Under the pieces are notes generated by a model. The model was not told where the DNA came from. It saw only the letters and a program-made list of their open reading frames with translations, and made no database searches. From Paenibacillus caseinilyticus (GTDB lineage Bacteria; Bacillota; Bacilli; Paenibacillales; NBRC-103111), in assembly GCF_027533645.1 (NCBI RefSeq), contig NZ_JAQAGY010000012.1, positions 124,001-188,000 of the forward strand: a stretch of 64,000 nucleotides of DNA, read 5' to 3'. Each line of letters begins with the position of its first letter. Within the stretch, counting starts at the first letter, position 1. Of the stretch, positions 60,096 through 64,000 are shown piece after piece. The position numbers and the translations under genes were made by a program.

Positions 60096-62264
60096 TTACC
60101 GCTGCCTGACAAACTCGCCTTCCACCCCGGCCACAAGCGGAGAGGCTTCGCCGCTGTAGTACAGCTTCAGCTCATGCAGGGCCCGGGTGCAGCCCACATA
60201 GAGCAGCTTTGCATCCTGAGGGTTGGCCGCGTAGTGGAGCGGATCCACGTCCGTCAGGTGCACGGAGTCGAACTCCAGGCCCTTGGCCATGTAGATCGGG
60301 ACGACCGAGACGCCGCCCTCGTAATTCTGCTGCCCAGGCACGATCAGGTTCACGCCGCCGCATCCGGCCGAGAGCAGGGCGCTGTGCAGCTTCCGGCACC
60401 GCTCTTCGGTGCGTGCCAGGATCGCAAGCGTGCCGGCGCCTTCTTGGGCACGGTGCGCTTCGATGACGGCGGCCAGTCTGCCGGGCAGCTCGGCTTCCGG
60501 CACGTCCGCCACGTCAACGGGCTCGCCGCTGCGGAAGACCGGCACGGCCAAGGCGGCCGGCGTGTCGATCCCGCGCTTCAGCACTTCGTTGGCGAAGTAG
60601 ATGATCTCCATCGTGGAGCGGTAGCTGCGGTTCAGCGAGTAATAAGCGCGGTTCTCCTCGGGGAAGAGCGTCAGCAGCTCCTGCCAGTCCTGCACGCCCT
60701 GGTAGGCATGAATGCCCTGTGACAGGTCCCCGAGAATCGAGAAGGAGCCGTTCTTCGTATGCATCGACAGCAGCGCGATCTGGAACGGGGAGAAGTCCTG
60801 CGCTTCGTCGATCACCGTGTGGTCGAACCGCAGGTCCCCGTGAATGCCGTGGAACCGCTGGCGGATATACATCAGAGCGGCGAGGTCCTCCGGCTGCACC
60901 TTCTTTTTCTTCGCGAGCTTCAAGGTGTCGGCCCGCAGGCTCTCCGGCAGGAAGACATGAGGGTCATCCGCTCCCCCGGCCATGAAGACCGGCTGTTTGT
61001 CCTCGAACAGCGCCCTGTAGAAGGTGAACGGAGAGAAGTCCGTCCAGAGCTTGCCGAACTCCCGAAGCTTGGCGGAGGAGCGCTTCTTGTACTCCTTCTT
61101 CAGATGAACCTCCCAGACCTTCTCGAGCTCCATCTCCGTCCAGCGCTTCATCCTCGCCAGCACGCGTTCGCGGCGCTTCATCAGCGGCTCGTGCTTGTAC
61201 TCTACCGTGTACCAGGTCTTGATCTGGCGGCGGGACAGCTTGGCGCCTTCCCACGGGGAGAAGTCCGCTTCCGGCACCGCGGCCGCTTCGTAAGCATCGA
61301 GCTGCCGGCCCAGCCACTGCATGAAGACGATCGCGCCCTTGAACCGTCCCGGGGCAGCCTCATCCAGTGCAGGCCGCTGAGTCCCTACACCGAACCAGTA
61401 GCGCAGGCGTTCCGCCGGGTCGGCGAGCGATACCTGCCCATCCAGCAGATCCAGCGCCCAATCCGCGAACGTCGTCTGCTGGATATGCCCCACGCCAAGC
61501 TCAGGCAGCACTCCCGAGATGTAGTCGAGGAACATGCGGCTCGGGGCAAAAATAATCATTTTCTCCGCCTTCACTTGGTCCCTGTAATGGTAGAGGAGGT
61601 AGGCGAGCCGGTGCAGCGCCACGGTCGTCTTCCCGCTACCCGCCACCCCTTGGATCACGAGGGCGTTGTTCTTGCCGGCCCGGATGATCGCATCCTGCTC
61701 GGCCTGGATCGTGGAGACGATGTCGCGCAGCTTGTTGTCCTTGTTCTCGCCGAGCCGGTAGAGCAGGAACTCGTCGGTCACCGCCGGATCGTCGCCTTCC
61801 CGGTCGAACGTGTCGACAACCCGCTGCAGGATCTGCTTGCGGATCACGAGATTGCGCTTCAGATAGACGAGGCCTTCGATCGTGCCGTCCGGGGACTCGT
61901 ACTGCGCGGCCTCTGCGCCTCCCGTGAACGAGTAGAAGAGGCTTGCCACCGGCGCCCGCCAGTCCACTACGAGCAGCTCGGGCGAGTCGGCCTTCTCCAC
62001 GCCGAATTTGCCTATGTACAGCGGCTGCGCTCCTTCTTTGCCGGCTTCCTCGAAATCCAGGCGGCCAAAGTAGGGCTCCGGCTGGGCCTGGGCGATGCTA
62101 CGGCGCTTGTTGTCGCGGATGGATTCCAGCACCTGCTCCGTCAGGTCTGCTCCGGTATACGGAGGAATGCTCTGCAGGTGGGTCAGCTGCGTATCCATTT
62201 CTTTGATCGTGCTCTCGAGGCGCTCGAGTTCTTCACTGTATGCATTCTGCAGACCGGGTTCCAA
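60096..62264 (-). CDS. helD: HelD-type RNA polymerase recycling helicase
   Basis: The 722-residue UvrD-like ATPase has an N-terminal coiled coil (residues ~5-55, EELERLESTIKEMDTQLTHL), Walker A QGVAGSGKTT (206-213), motif II-type VIDEAQDFSPFQ, and late motif GCTRALHEL. This combination is that of HelD, which binds the RNA polymerase channels and frees stalled polymerase. It starts at TTG after GGAGGT; an in-frame ATG follows only at residue 23. Length is close to known HelD proteins. Confidence 0.88.
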   Translation of the reverse strand: MEPGLQNAYSEELERLESTIKEMDTQLTHLQSIPPYTGADLTEQVLESIRDNKRRSIAQAQPEPYFGRLDFEEAGKEGAQPLYIGKFGVEKADSPELLVVDWRAPVASLFYSFTGGAEAAQYESPDGTIEGLVYLKRNLVIRKQILQRVVDTFDREGDDPAVTDEFLLYRLGENKDNKLRDIVSTIQAEQDAIIRAGKNNALVIQGVAGSGKTTVALHRLAYLLYHYRDQVKAEKMIIFAPSRMFLDYISGVLPELGVGHIQQTTFADWALDLLDGQVSLADPAERLRYWFGVGTQRPALDEAAPGRFKGAIVFMQWLGRQLDAYEAAAVPEADFSPWEGAKLSRRQIKTWYTVEYKHEPLMKRRERVLARMKRWTEMELEKVWEVHLKKEYKKRSSAKLREFGKLWTDFSPFTFYRALFEDKQPVFMAGGADDPHVFLPESLRADTLKLAKKKKVQPEDLAALMYIRQRFHGIHGDLRFDHTVIDEAQDFSPFQIALLSMHTKNGSFSILGDLSQGIHAYQGVQDWQELLTLFPEENRAYYSLNRSYRSTMEIIYFANEVLKRGIDTPAALAVPVFRSGEPVDVADVPEAELPGRLAAVIEAHRAQEGAGTLAILARTEERCRKLHSALLSAGCGGVNLIVPGQQNYEGGVSVVPIYMAKGLEFDSVHLTDVDPLHYAANPQDAKLLYVGCTRALHELKLYYSGEASPLVAGVEGEFVRQR

Positions 62265-62337
62265 GATCGCGTCTACCTCCGTTCGAATGTCGTGCGGATC
62301 GGACTACCAACCGCTTCCTTGTTTTGACAGGAGTAAT

Positions 62338-62367
62338 ACTATAGCACAAGGTTCGCGTAGGCTGCAA
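62338..62367 (-). promoter_or_regulatory. promoter for helD
   Basis: On the minus strand: TTGCAG (62367-62362), 18 bases, TATAGT (62343-62338), about 75 bases before the start codon. Confidence 0.5.
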
Positions 62368-62508
62368 GTGCTTACACAGACTGGTAGATCGCTTAACGGA
62401 AGGCGGGGCGAGAGTGGATACAACACCCGTTCAACCATGTACAACGCATAAGAAAATCATTATTATGGAATAGGGAATCGATGTCTCATGGATATAGTGA
62501 GGTGGATC

Positions 62509-62709
62509 ATGGAGTATAGCAAAAGATTAGCTTCGACGATGAACCGGTACTCCACACGCCTATCAAGAGAGGACTCCAAGCGAGTAAGAGATCAATTTAT
62601 TGGTACGTTCACTTACACTGACAATGATGACTACCGGAGATATTGTGGTCATAACGAAGTATATGATTTATGGGACTATAGCGTCTTAAGGGAACGTAGA
62701 AAACTCTAG
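62509..62709 (+). CDS. small charged hypothetical protein
   Basis: The 66-residue product MEYSKRLASTMNRY... is strongly charged and aromatic (TYTDNDDYRRYCGHNEVYDLW), AT-richer than its neighbours, with no recognised family. GAGG lies six bases before the ATG at 62509; an ATG 21 bases earlier has a poorer site. It may be a phage-like or transferred small gene, but nothing confirms this. Confidence 0.5.
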   Translation: MEYSKRLASTMNRYSTRLSREDSKRVRDQFIGTFTYTDNDDYRRYCGHNEVYDLWDYSVLRERRKL

Positions 62710-62842
62710 GCAGAGAATATGTCCATAAGACTCATTGCAGCCATATCCTGAATAATCTGGATTTCAGAATGGGGATATCATTGGGCACTTGTGGAGCCGC
62801 TGGATGGCAGAAGCAGTGAAGAATGAAGGGAGGGGAGCCCAT

Positions 62843-63298
62843 ATGGAAGACCGGGAATGGGGCAGAGACAAGGACGGGGCGGGCCTCGACGCGACGGACC
62901 GGCACATCCTGAGACTGCTGCAGACGAACAGCCGGCTGCAGTGGAAAGAGATCGGGCGGGAGGTGCATCTGACCGGGCAGGCGGTCGGCGGGCGCATCCG
63001 GCGCATGGAAGACCTCGGCGTAATCCGGGGATATACGGTAACCACCGATCCGGAGCGTACCGGCCGGAGCGTCACCGCCCTGGTGACCGTCTTCCTGAAG
63101 TCGGCGTCCCATCACAGCCGGTTCAGGGAGTTCGTCCGCACGGAAGCGTGCATCGCGGAGGCGCACCGGATCTCGGGGGACGGCTGCTACCAGTTCAAGG
63201 CGCAGACCGGCACGCAGGAAGAGCTGAACGACCTGCTCGACCGGCTGCTCGAATACGGCAATTACCGGGTGCAGCTGTCACTCGGCCTCATCAAATAA
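62843..63298 (+). CDS. Lrp/AsnC-family transcriptional regulator
   Basis: The 151-residue protein has the AsnC-type helix-turn-helix (LDATDRHILRLLQTNSRLQWKEIGREVHLTGQAVGGRIRRMEDLGVI). A RAM-type ligand domain follows (ALVTVFLKSASHHSRFREFV, ISGDGCYQFKAQTGTQEELNDLLDRL). Such regulators respond to amino acids and form octamers. GGGAGGGGAG precedes the ATG at 62843. No divergent target gene is in view. Confidence 0.9.
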   Translation: MEDREWGRDKDGAGLDATDRHILRLLQTNSRLQWKEIGREVHLTGQAVGGRIRRMEDLGVIRGYTVTTDPERTGRSVTALVTVFLKSASHHSRFREFVRTEACIAEAHRISGDGCYQFKAQTGTQEELNDLLDRLLEYGNYRVQLSLGLIK

Positions 63299-63301
63299 AA
63301 C

Positions 63302-63326
63302 AACCGTCCTGGCGCACAGGACGGTT
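63302..63326 (+). terminator. terminator of Lrp gene
   Basis: AACCGTCCTG and CAGGACGGTT are perfect 10-bp arms around a five-base loop. The T tract is weak (ATTGGCTCTTT). Confidence 0.65.
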
Positions 63327-63457
63327 ATTGGCTCTTTCGGTATCTTCAAGGGGAGGGCGACATAGCGATTCCTCTTCCTCGCACCGTGCGACTCGTACCG
63401 GATCCACTTCCAAGCTCGCATCTCATTTCTCATAGGAGGCATGGCTTTACATGCGAA

Positions 63458-63940
63458 TTACTCCAAGGTTGCCGCGCTGACATATACAGAACCTGAAGCG
63501 CCTGTGTCATTAGTAATGGTAATGATGTAATAACCGTACGATGACGATCCGTGGACATCTTCCGGATTAAGAACGAAAGCATCTTCCTCCCCAGAACCTA
63601 ATACGGTACCGGAAGCCTTGCTGCCGATCAGGTAACCAAGACCATTCGGATACTTTACTTTGTAATAACATGTGTAGTTGTTCTTGATGTGAATACGCAG
63701 GTCGCCGCCGCCCCTATATCTGAAACTCGCGGCCCCGAATCTACTATAGGTGATCGTCTGGTCGAGGTTTTCGCTATCTTGTGGTTTCATGTCGTCTGGG
63801 GCAGGAGGTGTAAATGTACCCGGTGCCGTCGAAACGGCTGGTGCTGCCGAAGCAGCCTGCGCGCTGCCGGCTGGTGCACTTCCGGTTATGCCTGCCGTAA
63901 GTGCAGCCGCAAGAGAAGCGAACAGCCATTTTTTCATCAT
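63458..63940 (-). CDS. small secreted protein, unknown function
   Basis: The 160-residue precursor has a clear signal peptide (MMKKWLFASLAAALTAGITG, cleavage likely after SAQA). A Pro/Thr-rich linker follows, then a beta-rich domain (FRYRGGGDLRIHIKNNYTCY, YGYYIITITNDTGASGSVYVSAATLE). The fold could be a small jelly-roll or PPC-like domain, but no family is recognised. AGGGAG is eight bases before the first of two ATG codons, which is taken as the start. It is exported; its partner is unknown. Confidence 0.7.
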   Translation of the reverse strand: MMKKWLFASLAAALTAGITGSAPAGSAQAASAAPAVSTAPGTFTPPAPDDMKPQDSENLDQTITYSRFGAASFRYRGGGDLRIHIKNNYTCYYKVKYPNGLGYLIGSKASGTVLGSGEEDAFVLNPEDVHGSSSYGYYIITITNDTGASGSVYVSAATLE

Positions 63941-64000
63941 TCCATACACTCCCTACATCACCTTAATGTAATGGATCATTGCAACCCCGCGGACACTTGA

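Overview
The window looks like a chromosomal segment of a high-GC, spore-forming Bacillales bacterium, most likely Paenibacillus or a close relative. The reasons are its gene content: KapB, a Spo0E-type phosphatase, a YhcN/YlaJ sporulation lipoprotein, a bacillithiol-linked YtxJ, HelD, SLH-type surface anchoring and AGGAGG-type ribosome binding sites throughout. Most genes are GC-rich. A few stretches are visibly AT-richer: the amylase at 37.8-41.4 kb, a cupin at 20.6 kb and a DUF1232 gene at 59.5 kb. No rRNA, tRNA, CRISPR array or complete insertion sequence was seen.

Layout. 0-6.5 kb: small stress and membrane proteins, an M42 aminopeptidase and two ABC-F ribosome-associated ATPases. 6.6-14.7 kb: a thioredoxin-like protein, KapB and a two-component pair in one run, then a Gfo/Idh dehydrogenase with a TRIC-type channel, a YhcN/YlaJ lipoprotein, an OmpR-type regulator and a Spo0E-like phosphatase. 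14.8-20.4 kb: an HxlR regulator divergent from purT, then AIM24, YiaAB, a phosphodiesterase, YtxJ and an esterase. 20.6-26.1 kb: a cupin and a 1710-residue signalling protein. 26.2-36.6 kb: a nucleotide-sugar-type oxidoreductase, an SLH-anchored serine hydrolase, TopB, an AraC regulator divergent from an oxidoreductase and aldo/keto reductase pair, and a WYL regulator that runs into a broken GyrI-like gene. 37.2-41.5 kb: an AT-richer segment with a transposase remnant and a large secreted multidomain amylase. 41.7-46.8 kb: two divergent regulator/enzyme sets and a methyltransferase / nitrilase / GNAT operon. 47.0-51.3 kb: Cu/Zn superoxide dismutase, a LysR regulator divergent from purA, and a DUF3900 protein. 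51.4-51.9 kb: a compact RNA-rich locus that reads as a type I toxin-antitoxin module. 52.0-55.0 kb: a VWA/MoxR pair of the RavA-ViaA kind. 55.3-64 kb: glutathione peroxidase, LarE with a 2-hydroxyacid dehydrogenase, TetR, DUF1232, HelD, an Lrp/AsnC regulator and a small secreted protein.

The most interesting signals are these. (1) The 1710-residue protein carries a pseudokinase at its N-terminus, an AAA ATPase, a TPR-like region and a GAF domain, and ends in a Spo0B-like histidine helix with a degenerate ATP-binding fold. (2) A ~70-100 bp dispersed repeat occurs three times in the same orientation, always directly behind a transcription terminator, with a conserved 9 bp / 33 nt / 9 bp architecture and a compensatory base change between copies. 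(3) A 30-residue hydrophobic toxin gene has an occluded Shine-Dalgarno sequence, 5'-3' end complementarity, and a convergent antisense RNA promoter sharing its terminator; it sits beside an 87-nt long hairpin. (4) A full-length GyrI-like gene is interrupted by two amber codons.

All functional calls come from reading translated sequence and motifs by eye. Nothing was confirmed by database search, folding software or expression data.
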